Shown here: positions 11,352 through 23,140 of the stretch, in pieces
How the letters are laid out: each line of letters opens with the position of its first letter
Position numbering within the stretch: the stretch's first letter is position 1
Origin: Scleromitrula shiraiana
Taxonomy: Eukaryota > Ascomycota > Leotiomycetes > Helotiales > Sclerotiniaceae
Direction: 5' to 3'
Assembly (NCBI GenBank): GCA_028455995.1
Contig: JABELC010000011.1
Location: 1,674,001 to 1,738,000, forward strand
DNA length: 64,000 nucleotides
The notes under the pieces: model-generated
What the model was told of the DNA's origin: nothing
Seen by the model: the letters and a program-made list of their open reading frames with translations, nothing else
The model's database searches: none
Translations under genes and position numbers: made by a program

Positions 11352-14345
11352 ATGCGCCGCGCGGCCCAAGATCTCAGTGATCCAGATCGCAACCTTCTCG
11401 AGTCTGCTGGTATCTCAGAAGACGCCGGAAACCTCGATCTTATATCAGAAGATACTCACGAAAATAGAATACATACACCACCACCACGCATCGCTGCACG
11501 TTTCTACCGCCCCACAAATAATCGTCGCAAATCTTCTGCAGCTTCATCTCGACGAAATTCGATTTCTTCAGTTCAATCCCATAGCTCTAGTCGGCATGCC
11601 GGTCATGCCGGTGGGGGTGGTCCCCAAAGCACTTATATTGCGCAACATTTGCGTAGGGCGAGCATTCTCGAGGATCGCAAAGCGAGATTGGCGGATCGAG
11701 CTGCACATGCGGAGAAAGTTAGATTACGGGCCGCATTAGCCAAGGCTGCACCGAGAAGTACGACGAATACTGAGGAAAGGGCTTTGGCTGCACAACAGGC
11801 GAGGGAAAAGAATCTAGCTGAGATTGTTGCGAGTTGTGCGGAGGAAGTTAAGAGAGCAAAAGGTGTGGCGGAAAGTATGAAGGAGAGGCGCGAACTAGAG
11901 GGGAAACGATTACGGAAGGAGATGGAGGAGAAATTGGCAGAGGCTGAGAGGAGAAGAGAAGAATTATTGAGTCGGGGGAGTGCTACAAAACGTGGGAGAA
12001 GTTTGAGTAATATGAGAAAGAGTTCGAGTCCAAGTCCAGTAGTAGTTGTTAAGAAGGCTCTTAGTGAGTCAGCGGCAGCGAAAAGGATTCAACATAGATG
12101 GAGAATCCATAGACGGTGGAAGGCATTACATGAATTTGCGGAATTGGGACTCACAATTGATGGAGTACGAGAGACATCATTTGAGAAAGTGGTTGATTTA
12201 TTGGCACAAGAAAAGGTCCTTGTTAGCACGGCACATATTTTGAGAATGTGTGGTCTTAAAGAAGGAGAAAGTGGATCAGTCAATGAAATGACTGCAGTTC
12301 GAACATTCCTCAGCGCTTTCCTGATTCTTGGTCATCCAACTCAAGTTTTGAGTAGCAAGGGTGATAGCGGAGAGCAGGAAAAGGTAGGAGTGCTACCAAT
12401 GAAGAGGGATGATTTGGCTAATCCTCAATTACAGGATCTTGTTGCGAAGGCCCGAGATCTCCTTATTTCTTTTGAGAATGTTTTATCACGATTGACTACC
12501 ACGAATAATTATACCCCCCCTCCTGCACAACTTTCGACTTTATCCGAAGTTTATGCAGCTTTCTTTAATGCATTTATTGCATGGAAAGCGAGGGATTCTA
12601 CAACTCTTATCGATATGATGGTAATGCAATTTGTTGAGTTGGATTCGATTTGGCAAACAGTCAAAGATAGCACTGAGGAAGCCGTCACAGACTCATACCG
12701 TGATGGTATTAGAGAAAATCAACTCAAGCTAATGGTCAGAATCAAAAGACTTGCTGGACCTGTTCAAGGGAAACGTCTCATCACAAATGCTATCCGAGAA
12801 GCTAGAAAGGCTAAACAAACCAAGAAACCAACTGGAGACTCTAAACCTCGTGCTGCAGAACCAGGACCAGCTTCTCCCGTGCTTGAAGATTTTAATGCAT
12901 CTGACAATGCTGTTTCATCTCATTTACAAACCCTTACTCCACCTGCGACTCCTGTTAAAGGGCAAGTACGAGAATCGAGTAGCGATGCAGATACTTTGAG
13001 AAGTGTCAAATCTGTTATTCCTGATAATCGAATTTTAGTTCATGAATTGGCTATCAATCGAGAATACCGTATCACGATGGAAGATTGTAGTTCACAACGT
13101 GGAGTTGTTAATCAATTAATTTTTGATACAATGAAGCAACAAGTCGCTGTTGGAAATAGTGATCCTTGGGTTCTTGCCATGGCTGATAATATTAAGGGAA
13201 AGCTTCAACGTTTATTGAAACCTGGAAATTCGATGTATAAACTTATTGAAGATTCTCTTGACACGGAATTAGTGGCACGGGAGCTTCAACATGGAAGATT
13301 CTCGTATGAGACTTTTTTCAACTTTATGGGTAATGTTTTACCTCGTCTATGTGCACCATTCCGAGATGCGGAAGTTAAGGTTCTTGTCGATACTACATTG
13401 AAAGAGGGTGACTTTGTAAGTCGTCTTCAAGCGTTGATGCACTTTATCGATTTAATGCAACTTGACTATGCAAATTTCATGCTTCAACAATCAGCCCCTG
13501 AGCTAATCAAACATGCCACAACTTACGAAACCAAACGATTCTCGGAAATCATGGAACAAACAAACAATGATCTCTCTCTAACCACTTCCGCTTGGCGAGA
13601 TGCTCGTAATAAAGTATACTCTGAAGCAGCTCGTCGTGATCCCGAGAATGTCAACCTTCCTCGAAATCGTCCCACGCCAGAGAAGATCTATATCCAAATG
13701 TTAGTCGACATCTCCACCTCCACATCATCAACTCCTATTCCAGAAACCTTGGCACTGGACACCAAACGAATCGAAAATATCCGGGCAGATGTCATCCGTA
13801 TAGTTACCACGTCCGCAATTCTCCTCCAAGCGAAGAATATCCTCAAGAGAGACGTTCGCTCTCAATGGAAAACAGAAGCCTCGAGAGTTTTCTCCGTTCT
13901 TGTAGATGCTAAAACTCCGGACATCGCGGAACAGGGTATCACGGCTGCGTTGGAATCTTCCCGTTCCATGCCTATGGCTACTAAATCTCATATCCGCGAA
14001 TTAGTTAAAAGAATTGTTGCAGCGACTGCGGAATGCGGTACACCAGATGGCAGTGCTTCTGAAAACTTACCGGGCAATGCAGCAACAACAGATCTTCGTG
14101 AACCGGTGATGAAATTACTGATGACGAGATTGAGAGGATATCTGATTGGGAGATTGGCGAAGGAGAGTTTAAGGACAGATGGGAATGGGGGGAATGAAGG
14201 AGGAATTGCGGGGTTGGGAATGCCGGAGTTTGTGGCGAGGATTGGGGGTATTGTGGAGAATTTGGGGAGGGTGGCGAGGGTGGATAAGGAGGCTCATGGG
14301 GGCTGGTATGAGATTATTGAGGGGAATTTGGGGGTGGAGGGTTAG
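11352..14345 (+). CDS. Tcp11-domain protein (Sok1-like), IQ motif
   Basis: A single-exon gene of 997 residues starting at an ATG. The N-terminal third is disordered and basic. Residues about 105-210 are a charged, coiled-coil-like stretch rich in R/E/K/A. Residues about 241-258 carry an IQ-type motif (AAAKRIQHRWRIHRRW), a possible calmodulin-binding site. After a variable region, residues about 565-990 form the helical Tcp11 domain. The yeast relative Sok1 was found as a suppressor of protein kinase A loss, so a role in cAMP/PKA signalling is plausible but inferred. The last 60 codons are very G-rich and the stop runs straight into (GGATT)-type repeats, so the extreme C-terminus may be poorly conserved. 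Family assignment is confident; cellular function is not known from the sequence. Confidence 0.9.
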   Translation: MRRAAQDLSDPDRNLLESAGISEDAGNLDLISEDTHENRIHTPPPRIAARFYRPTNNRRKSSAASSRRNSISSVQSHSSSRHAGHAGGGGPQSTYIAQHLRRASILEDRKARLADRAAHAEKVRLRAALAKAAPRSTTNTEERALAAQQAREKNLAEIVASCAEEVKRAKGVAESMKERRELEGKRLRKEMEEKLAEAERRREELLSRGSATKRGRSLSNMRKSSSPSPVVVVKKALSESAAAKRIQHRWRIHRRWKALHEFAELGLTIDGVRETSFEKVVDLLAQEKVLVSTAHILRMCGLKEGESGSVNEMTAVRTFLSAFLILGHPTQVLSSKGDSGEQEKVGVLPMKRDDLANPQLQDLVAKARDLLISFENVLSRLTTTNNYTPPPAQLSTLSEVYAAFFNAFIAWKARDSTTLIDMMVMQFVELDSIWQTVKDSTEEAVTDSYRDGIRENQLKLMVRIKRLAGPVQGKRLITNAIREARKAKQTKKPTGDSKPRAAEPGPASPVLEDFNASDNAVSSHLQTLTPPATPVKGQVRESSSDADTLRSVKSVIPDNRILVHELAINREYRITMEDCSSQRGVVNQLIFDTMKQQVAVGNSDPWVLAMADNIKGKLQRLLKPGNSMYKLIEDSLDTELVARELQHGRFSYETFFNFMGNVLPRLCAPFRDAEVKVLVDTTLKEGDFVSRLQALMHFIDLMQLDYANFMLQQSAPELIKHATTYETKRFSEIMEQTNNDLSLTTSAWRDARNKVYSEAARRDPENVNLPRNRPTPEKIYIQMLVDISTSTSSTPIPETLALDTKRIENIRADVIRIVTTSAILLQAKNILKRDVRSQWKTEASRVFSVLVDAKTPDIAEQGITAALESSRSMPMATKSHIRELVKRIVAATAECGTPDGSASENLPGNAATTDLREPVMKLLMTRLRGYLIGRLAKESLRTDGNGGNEGGIAGLGMPEFVARIGGIVENLGRVARVDKEAHGGWYEIIEGNLGVEG

Positions 14346-15361
14346 TTGGGGTTGGGTTGATTTGATTTGGTTTGACTAAGTTGGATTGAATTGAATTGAA
14401 TTGGATTGGATTGGATTCAATTGAGTTTGATTGGATTGGATCTAATCGGACTGGACTTTGACATTCTGATGGATCATAATGGTTGATAGCTTGGGTTGGT
14501 TGGTTTTCTTCATATACCTAAGCTAAGCTTACAGCTGGTGTTTTGGAGTTCTTGTCGACTAGGTGGATGGATGGATGGATGATTTTGATCCATGGATGTG
14601 GGAGCATCTACTGCACTGCATGCACCATTATATCATATTGTATTGTATTATATTATATTGTATCGTGATGTGATGTGGATGGGAAGATGGACAGCTAGGC
14701 CGTGGCGTTCATTTGCTTGCTTGCTTGCTTGCTTGCTTGCTGGCTGGTTGGTTGGTTGTCTGGCTTTCCTCTCATAATCGCGATGCGCTGCGATGTGTTT
14801 TACCCGTCCGTTAAAGTATCTGCATTTTGGATTTCGGGTATTGGGTATTGGGTATTGGGTATTGGGTATTTTACTGCGTGTGCGTGTGCGTGTGCGTGTG
14901 CGTGTTATGAATTCATGATTCATATGAAGTTATATGAGGAGTTATTTTTTTTTTCTTCTGAATTTGGGTTCGGGTTGGGGTGGGGGTTGGAGATGAAGAT
15001 GGAGATGGAGATTGGATTGGATTGGATTGATGTGGAAGAGCGGGAGGGGGAGGGGGAGGGCGTTCATTTACTTGCTTGCGCGCTTGTCTGTTTGCTAATT
15101 GGTAATGTGGGGGTTCATGGATTGGATGGGATTGGATGGGATAGAATGGGATTGGATGGGATGGGATGGGATTGGAATAGGTTGGATGAATGGATCAGGC
15201 GATTGTATGGATGGCATAGCATAGGATAGAATGGGATGGCATAGAATGGGATGGGAGGGATAAATATACAGCGTTGATCGATCAGATCACAGCACAGCAT
15301 AGCACAGCAAAGCACAGCACAGCAGATTTAGAAACTTGAATCCAGCGAGTCAAATAAATAT

Positions 15362-15394
<33 letters not shown>

Positions 15395-15577
15395 CTTAAA
15401 CATCCATGATGAATAAATATGATATGATATCTATTCCTTTCTTTCTTTCTTTCTTTCTTATATATCCAAATCTATCAACTAGTAAAGATAATTCCCCCCG
15501 ATCATCGGGTACTAGTAGGTATTTTTTTCGAGCAACTTGAAATAGAAACCGACTCGGAGGCTAGTGGGTCACGGTAC

Positions 15578-15868
15578 TATTTTATTTATTTTATTTAATT
15601 TATTTATTTTATTTATTTTATTTATTTTATTTATTTTATTTATTTTATTTATTTTATTTATTTTATTTATTTTATTTATTTTATTTATTTTATTTATTTT
15701 ATTTATTTTATTTATTTTATTTATTTTATTTATTTTATTTATTTTATTTATTTTATTTATTTTATTTATTTTATTTATTTTATTTATTTTATTTATTTTA
15801 TTTATTTTATTTATTTTATTTATTTTATTTATTTTATTTATTTTATTTATTTTATTTATTTATTTATT
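15578..15868 (+). repeat. 9-base tandem array (TTTATTTTA)n
   Basis: About 290 bases of near-perfect TTTATTTTA units. The open frame across it (repeated Phe-Ile-Leu) is a repeat by-product. Confidence 0.95.
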
Positions 15869-16540
15869 AACCAACTACTACTAGTATTGACTCACAACTT
15901 CACAGGTTCATAAGTTCATAAGTTCAAATACAAATAGGGAAATCAGGAAATCAAGAGATCGGTGTCGGTGTATTTGTATTTGTATTTGTATTTGTATCAT
16001 TTATGTAGATATTGGTTGGTTGGTTGGTTGGTTGGTTGTATTTGGATCGGGTTTTTGATATAGATGGATGGATGGATGGGTGGATGGATGGATGGGTTTT
16101 GTTGGATGGTTGTTCGTGGGGCTGGGTTTTGGGCGGTTGCGGTTTTGGATGGTTGGTGTGTGTGTTGTATGTTGTATGTATGTTGGAGATCGGATATGGG
16201 TGGTTTGGATGGGATGTTCGTTGGTTGGTTGGTTGGTTGGTTGTATTTGTATTTGTATTTGTATTGGGTGTTTGATGTAGATGGATGGATGGGTTGCGTG
16301 GGATTAGTTGGATGGGTGCGTGAGTTTGTATGGTTGTTCATAGGGCTGGGTTTTGGGCGGTTGCGGTTTTGGCTTGGGGGTGTGTGTATATGGATGTGTA
16401 TGGATGTTGTATGTATGTTGGAGATCGGATATGGGTGGTTTGGATGGGATGTTAGTTGGTTGGTTGGTTGGGGGTAATTTCGAGTAAGATGGGATGGATT
16501 TCGAGGTGAGGTATATCGAGTTACATGGGATGGATTTCGA

Positions 16541-16689
16541 GGTGAAGTGAGGTGAAGTGAAATGAAGTGAAGTGAAGTGAAGTGAAGTGAAGTGAAGTGA
16601 AGTGAAGTGAAGTGAAGTGAAGTGAAGTGAAGTGAAGTGAAGTGAAGTGAAGTGAAGTGAAGTGAAGTGAAGTGAAGTGAAGTGAAGTG
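16541..16689 (+). repeat. Pentanucleotide array (AAGTG)n
   Basis: Roughly 29 units of GTGAA/AAGTG, almost perfect from 16566 onward. Confidence 0.95.
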
Positions 16690-17130
16690 TGGATTTCTAA
16701 GGGTTATTCAAATCATGTCAGAATCGGAATTTATCTAGATGAAAAAGCACTCGTCGATGGATAAATTGTATGGTTTGTTCGAACGATTGGATTATCAAAA
16801 TTTGCTATTTGCTATTTCTGATTAGGATATACCTAACTAGCCTCTAGCTAGATAAACTTAAGTTCGAGGAATTCTTAATATGTACATTGTAATTCGTAAT
16901 TACCACATGAATGGATCTTCAAATCGTCTCCTTGATTAAAATATACTTTTTCGTTCCTATCTATCCCATCCTATCCCATCCCATTCATTCATTAAGTTTC
17001 CTTCAACAATGATTCCACTTTCCCCTAACCTAACCAAAAACTCATCAGGGTATAAATTTAACCACCCACCAAATAAATACCCCAAACCAAACCAAACCAA
17101 ATCCTTCGTTTGATTTTATTTACTTTTATT

Positions 17131-19140
17131 TTACCAAACCATACCCTTAACCTGTTTCTTGTCGTTAAGATTAATATCCTTAATCATCAATACCCACACA
17201 AAAGCCAACGCAATGGTCGCCGTCCCCGCAATCAGCATCCGCTCCTGCGCATACCCATACGCCTGATCGATGGCGATCCTCGTCGGCGTCCCCACCGCAT
17301 ACGAAAGCTGCGTGTCCAAATCCCCATAAATATCATCGATGCTGGCGAGCGCATCTTCGGGAAGATAGCGACGGAGGGCTTTCTCGAAGGTATTGGTCCA
17401 GATGGCACCACAGATGGCGTTTCCGATGGCGCCGCCGATGTTGCCGACGACGTAGAGGAGCGCGAGCACGGCCGCCACGTGCTGATGGTCGGATGCTGCG
17501 AGGATCGCGAGTTGTTCCACGATGATGAAGATGCTTCCGCCTACCGCGATGAAGATTTGACACATGATGATGTAGCCGATGTTTTGGTTGGGCCGTCGGA
17601 AGTAGATCATTAGGCCTTGGGCGAGTACGTAGAGCGGGATTGCGAAGTAGAGGAGCCATTTGTAGTGGCCTGTTTTACGGATGGCCCATCCGACACCCAG
17701 GAGAAGAACTCCGGATACGACATCGAAGGTATCACCTACATAACCGGCTTCGGCCAATGTCAAATTGTTGACGACTTGCAAGAAAGAGGTGAAATAACTA
17801 TTCCAGCAGTAGTAGGAGATTTGATAGGTGAGATCGAGGAGACAGGCACCGATGATGGTTCGGTTGGCGAGGAGATTGACGTTTAGGAAGGGGGATCGAG
17901 CGAAGTAGGTTTCGTAGAGGCCGAAGAGGACGAGCACGACGAAGCCGACTACGATCATGGCGATGATGTAGCCGGTGTTCCATCCGTTGGGGGCGGTGTC
18001 GGCGAGGGTGAATGGGAGAAGGAATACGGTGAATCCGGCTGCGAAGAGGATAACTCCGATGACTATTTTGTTGTAAGTATTAAACTATTTGGGTGAGAGG
18101 AGGGGATAACTAACGATCGAATTCAGCACTATAATGCCAAAGATTTTGGGCAAAAGTTCTTCCACTTCTCTCTCTAACCAAAAGACCTCTATTCTCTGCC
18201 TTGCGGAGATTGAGTTTCAAGATGATGTAGAGAGGTGCTGCTACAATTGGTAAGACAATAGCGAAACAACCGAATCCCCATCGCCAACTGTAGTTGTAGT
18301 AAAAATCATCAGAGGCCTTGGGTCCTGCGAATGCGGTGATGATGTAGGGGGATGAAGTAAATGCATAGGCGAGACCTCGATTCTTTAATTGAGATACATC
18401 GGCTGTGATGACATCGATACTGTAAGTCATGCCACCCAAACCAATGGAGTAGAAGACCTAAAATTGGGTGAATTAATAAGTATGTTGATCTTATATCGGT
18501 ATCGTGTAGTAGGATACATACCTCTGCAGCACAGAAAGTGTAGAGATCATTACATGCGGCCATCATAATCAAACCTAATGTAGCGAAGAAAATCATAAGA
18601 GCAAATCCCTCAGCACGACCCCAGAGATCCAATAGCTTGGCGAGGGGAATATATATCGCGGCCGTGATACTATTGGCAACGATATAGATGACGGTGAGAA
18701 GAGAGTGGGATTCCCATTCACTAGTAGCGAATGGTAATAAGTTGTCTAAAATCGACGATTGGAATGCCTTGACGAAGTAAAGACACCACATGCTATAGTT
18801 GACAGATCTTAGTACAAACATCTATCGATAATATCATTTCGAATAAGCATAATACTTACAGTACGAAAACACTGATGAGGTACGATTTAGACCATGTCAA
18901 AGCAGCTGCCTCGATTTGCTGAACACCTCTCTGAGCCTCCTCCTCAAGTTTCTCGGGTTGTTCCACCGTCAACTCCCCATTACCATTGGTAGAAGAAATG
19001 CCATCCGCATCCGCCGCCCTCGAAGTAGGAGTCTTCTCAACATCCGTCATAGCAACCGGTTCCGGACTCTCACTATTGCCAATTTCATTGACACCATCCG
19101 TTTGGTTGCGACGAAATCCAGGACGGAATGAGAATCCCAT
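17131..19140 (-). CDS. Siderophore-iron MFS transporter
   Basis: Four exons in minus order: 19140-18860, 18792-18522, 18457-18115 and 18062-17131. Together they make 1827 bases, or 608 residues. For intron 1, the acceptor at 18793 keeps the frame and gives the gap-free family sequence WSKSYLISVFVLMWCLYF. The first 75 or so residues are a soluble acidic tail, followed by hydrophobic segments in the 14-helix layout of the Sit1/MirB/Str3 siderophore-transporter group, which import ferric siderophores by proton symport at the plasma membrane or endosome. The segment starting EFDLIGVILFAAGF after exon 3 is characteristic of that group. No siderophore synthetase is next to it, so the substrate (own or foreign siderophore) cannot be said. 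A possible iron-GATA-factor site lies about 1 kb upstream. Confidence 0.92.
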
Positions 19141-19593
19141 ATTGGATGATGATTCTTCGATTTATTTACACAGTATGTTTTAGAATACTATGGAAATAAA
19201 AAACTTCAATTTCAATTTCAATCAAGGAGAGAATTGAAAAGAAATAAAATAGAATAAAATAAATAAGAACAAGCTGTCAGGAATTCAGATGGAGGGAATA
19301 TTTCAATACTAGTACTTGAATTTTGACCCACACTGACGGCTCATGCAACAGGGTTGGTAAATAGCTACAGTAGTCTTCCGGGGGGAGGGTCCAGGTCCAA
19401 GGTCCAAGGTATATTGTGGGCGGATAGAAATAAAGTTTAAAAGAGAGAAGAATATTTATCAAACAAGGTGTAGAAAAAAAATTCAGTCGATCAACTTACG
19501 TACCCATTTACATTTCCCAACCAAACCAAACCTCACCAAACCTCATATGAAATATCAAGGAAACGCAACCTGCCTGCACCTACATCCTAGCAA

Positions 19594-19639
19594 GCACTCA
19601 ATAAATAAGCGGAAATATTTTCCCTTGTTTATTGAGTGC
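19594..19639. repeat. Perfect 12-base inverted repeat
   Basis: GCACTCAATAAA at 19594-19605 and its exact reverse complement at 19628-19639, with a 22-base spacer. A further ACTCAAT lies at about 19660. It is about 455 bases before the transporter start codon, and could be a protein-binding site or a small hairpin. Confidence 0.8.
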
Positions 19640-19850
19640 CTTCACTTCACAATACAATGCACTCAATCCCACCGACGTCGGGATGCGAGTGGAAAATAGG
19701 TTTCCAGCTCCGGGAAGAAGTGGATGCCATTCAGTGAGCTCCTTGTAAGTGAAGCGGCGCCAAGAAAATATCCATTAGTGATAGCACCGTCGTATAAATT
19801 GGACACGAGCTGTAACTGGATGGAGGGATTTTTCGTGGCTCCATGATGGA

Positions 19851-20201
19851 TACGGTTGATTTGTGGAAGTGCGTGGTTTGGAGGGGGGGAAAACTTGAAA
19901 GGTGGAGCCTGCGACTGGCATGGATGGGTTCAATCCGGTTATTTTTATCTAATCTGATTGAAATTTTTCATCACGCACGGTGCGGGTGGGGTGGTGTGCG
20001 CCCTTTAGTGGATGGTAGGATAGGATAGGGGAGGGGAGAGGAGCGTTAGTTTGGTACGGTTGATCATAAGACGTTGGGATGTATATTGTGTGGGAGGACT
20101 GATTGGGTGGAATATAGTAATGCGACGCTGATCCTAGGAGTTCGCTTACAGGGGGTAATTTTTAATCTTATCTGATCGATTGAAATTTTCATTACGCACG
20201 G
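19851..20201. promoter_or_regulatory. Duplicated upstream element of the siderophore transporter
   Basis: Blocks repeat in the same order about 205-223 bases apart. TACGGTTGAT occurs at 19851 and 20055. A longer stretch runs from TTTTTATCT to CACGCACGG at 19942-19980 and is matched, with small changes, at 20161-20201. Both late blocks share TGATTGAAATTTT-like and ACGCACGG cores. The position, 0.7-1.1 kb upstream of the transporter and outside any gene, suggests a duplicated control region. Confidence 0.5.
20168..20176 (-). promoter_or_regulatory. Candidate iron-responsive GATA-factor site
   Basis: On the minus strand this reads ATCAGATAA, an exact match to ATCWGATAA, the site reported for fungal iron-repressing GATA factors (SreA type). 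It lies about 1.03 kb upstream of the transporter start, in the second copy of the duplication. In the first copy the equivalent sequence is changed. A 9-base match can be chance; the gene context is what makes it credible. Confidence 0.4.
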
Positions 20202-22053
20202 GCTAACTCGGGCTGTTTTGGTGAGGAGGGTGTAATATTCTGGATGTTCGGTGTGGGTGCTTGCTTTATCAGATTGAGAGATAATATTCTAGTGGGTGGG
20301 TGAGTGGGTGGTGTGTGGCATTTTGCCACAGTTGCATAGAGATAGACGGCTAGTTAAAATGATGATGAGTTTTTAGTATACGATCGTTTGACGGTGCGGT
20401 GTGGATTGATCGTTCTCTTTGCATCATTCTGAATGTCTCCTCTCACAATCCATGTCATCTTCCAATAGTTTTGAGTTTCCGATTCTTTTCAAGTCCTCTT
20501 TCGGATCATAACATTAGGAAAGTTATTTCCGGGCCATACATATAAGTTGTTTCCATGCTTATTTCGCATTAATTTGTTTGTTAAGTAATCGAATTACTAG
20601 TTAGAAATTCAAGTGAAATTTCTCATATGTTTGATGTTCTCAAGACTCAATCTTTTCCTATTTCGAAAAATGGGTATAAGAAATTATTTTCTAGCATTCT
20701 TGTTATTCATCCAATTCGGGTTATCACGGTTTCCTACGCATTATAATAGCCTTTTATCGAAATCAAACTCGTTAAGGCGGGTTTTAATGAATATATACGC
20801 GGAAAAGAGACTTTTATGAAAAAAGTGGTTCTTAATGATAGTCCGATCCAATATTGGCAGAAGGAGTGAAGCAAAGATTTTTTTTCTATTGGTCGGGACA
20901 TAAGGAAGACTATACATCTCACTATCTATCAGTGAATGATAGTATGAAAAGAGTGGCAAACGAAGTTCCGAATTCACGTCAACAAGTCAGATTAGTTCAT
21001 ATACAAGTGCTTTCCAAAGTTAACTACAGCACAATTCATGTTCTTCCACGAAACCGTGATGTCAAGTTGCATGCATTCATTTCAATCCGCCCCTCCCCAT
21101 AATTCTCATTCCATCATCGAACCCAACTAAGATCTATTCCCAGAGCTCCTCTATCGGCCAGAGAAGATCAAAACGGTGTGTGAACCGCGATGCAGAGAGT
21201 ATGAGTGCCACCGAGTGGATACTTCTCAGATTGGATGTTGTGCAGTTTGGCTTCCGAGACAAGGGCATATATTGTATTATGTAGTAGAGACAGGGATGAC
21301 TCAGTGAAGAGAATGACTAAAGGTATTGGATGAATCCTGCGACGGGCCATTTATTGTGTGATGGGGAAATGAACACTATTTACATGCAACTTGGTGCGGT
21401 TTTCGCAAGTGCTAGGGTTGTGTTTTCTTGTTGGTATGAAGTTCATACTTCCAAGGATATTTGAGAACAAAGTCTTCAAATTCTGGGTTTGTAGTCATTT
21501 TGCTCGTAGTATTTAGTAGTAATTCTTCTCGGGTAGTCTCAAAGAAAGATTGTATGGCGTAACGATTTCAAGTGATTCACTAAGCAAGTATCAAATCGCT
21601 GTGAGATTCACTTCACCCAATTCTCTCAAATTAGTCTTCAATTGCTTCACTTCTGCATTTATTTTCACTCGATCAGAATCTCATTCAAGTTATATCATAG
21701 CTGCATATCGTTGGGGTCAAATGATATTTATTTGATATATGCTCCAAGTAATGAATGACTACTAAGCAACAAGTTCTTTCCCCAAAACAATTCCAAAACA
21801 AATAAATTTCTCCGTTACATTTCGTCTTCCAAACTCTCATTCTTTTTTCCAAACAATGTCCCAAATACAATAAAATCCATCACGCCATATCCAGTTATCC
21901 ATTTCATATAATTAAACCCAATTCCTTTCCCGCTCTACATCTCGAAAAACAAACGTTAAAGAGAGTATTTTGATGAACATATTATATAAACAAAAGAAAG
22001 CCCCTTTGCGAATGATCACCATCATAGATCATATCATGAACTCGGATTCCATC

Positions 22054-22794
22054 TCAATAATCAATACTCTTTCCCTTTCCTTTCTTCTGACCTTTTGCTT
22101 CTTCTTGATGTTTCGCTTCTTTGTACTCGTCACTCTCCAAATATTCCAACCACGCCTTCCATTCTTCGTTCGCCAATTTAACAGTTTCTTCCAGTGTATG
22201 TTCACACTCTTTTCCCGCCAAGATATTTATACATTGGTCATGAAACCACAAAACATTGGCTTTCCCATCCTGACCTATACAATACCAGAATCCTTTTTTC
22301 TGCTCCAATGGATCTCTTCTGGAGCTGAATTTTATGACCGTAAGTTTCTTCTCATTGCATTCGTTACTGTCGCACTGCACTTGGTACAGGCAAAGTCCGG
22401 GGACATCATCATATTCCTTGTTCTTGGAAAAACACATTGGACACACCCAGAAAGATTCTTGGGTGCTTGCCGATAGAAAATCATTTGCGGTTTTAACCTT
22501 GTATCTGGGTTTCTTGGGTTGGAGTGCCTTTGAAGAGCCGTCCTCAGGTTGTTGTTTAACAATTGGAGTGACTGGACGAGGAGCTTGTCGTGCCGGGCTT
22601 TTGTGAGGGCATGCTTCACCCTTTACACTCTGTAGATGAAACTCTATGACCCATCTATTTTTAAAACGAGGCTTCGTATCCTCAAAAATGGGAGAGATAG
22701 AGAAGTCGAATTGTGCTGCTTGATCATAAGACCCGGAGAATGCAGCAAACATTTCTCCAACAAAGGGTAAATAATACTTCATTTTGAAACTCAT
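22054..22794 (-). CDS. Cys-rich fungal protein, paralogue 1
   Basis: A single-exon frame of 246 residues from an ATG at 22794. No known function is recognised. Residues 115-200 hold eight cysteines in a pattern like a metal-binding module: a FWVCPMC knuckle (C118, C121), C135, C141, C146, a WYC (C172), C188 and a final CEHT (C197-H199). The C-terminal 45 residues are a charged helix ending in a short lysine/glycine tail (KKGKGK). The protein 1.3 kb upstream on the same strand shares the order FWxC, Cx4C, (F/Y)WxC, WxxxxC, C(E/K)HT and the KGKGK ending, so the two are a tandem duplicate pair. Zinc binding is inferred from cysteine spacing only. Confidence 0.75.
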   Translation of the reverse strand: MSFKMKYYLPFVGEMFAAFSGSYDQAAQFDFSISPIFEDTKPRFKNRWVIEFHLQSVKGEACPHKSPARQAPRPVTPIVKQQPEDGSSKALQPKKPRYKVKTANDFLSASTQESFWVCPMCFSKNKEYDDVPGLCLYQVQCDSNECNEKKLTVIKFSSRRDPLEQKKGFWYCIGQDGKANVLWFHDQCINILAGKECEHTLEETVKLANEEWKAWLEYLESDEYKEAKHQEEAKGQKKGKGKSIDY

Positions 22795-23140
22795 GTTAGG
22801 CGATGGAGAGTCTGGAAAGCTAGAGTAAAGCAGGAGGGTGCTTATGAATGAAGTGATATTTGATTGAGTCCCAAAAAGAAGCTGAGGTGAGATGTTTTTT
22901 TTTTTTTGGAAATGAGGTAGGTAGACGATAAGTTTTGTTTTGAAACACTTGGATTTCCTAAATACTCGAACAGGACTCGTTGATATCGAAGACTTAGAAA
23001 CTATGGTTGTTGATGTTGAAAAGAAACGATACAGAAGAGGAAAAAGAAGCTCTATTTATGCACCTTTTGGTGTGACTGAACACAAAAATATCGCCATTTC
23101 GAGGACAAGAGCATGAGTAGAACGAAACTTTTTAATGTGT

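Larger units (their letters stand above)
14346..17130. other. Repeat-dominated intergenic region
   Basis: Between two convergent genes. Apart from 3' ends it is nearly all simple sequence: GGATT-type units, GCTT units (about 14715-14740), GGGTATT units (14836-14870), (GTGTGC)n, GGATGG units (15118-15260), CAGCA units (about 15290-15325), (TA)n (15361-15394), CTTT units (15438-15460), a 9-mer array, GGTT and GGAT units (16012-16300) and an AGTGA array. At 16125-16208 and 16345-16451 a longer segment (GGGCTGGGTTTTGGGCGGTTGCGG through GGATGGGATGTT) is itself duplicated. No gene is supported. Confidence 0.8.
19141..22053. other. Intergenic, contains duplicated regulatory-looking DNA
   Basis: Upstream of the siderophore transporter and downstream of the Cys-rich pair. 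It holds a perfect 12-base inverted repeat (19594-19639) and an imperfect tandem duplication (19851-20201). From about 20300 to 22053 only short, unconvincing frames are seen and no gene is called. Confidence 0.65.

Noticed and set aside
15564..15884. 106-codon Phe-Ile-Leu frame
   Set aside because: Pure translation of the 9-base TTTATTTTA array.
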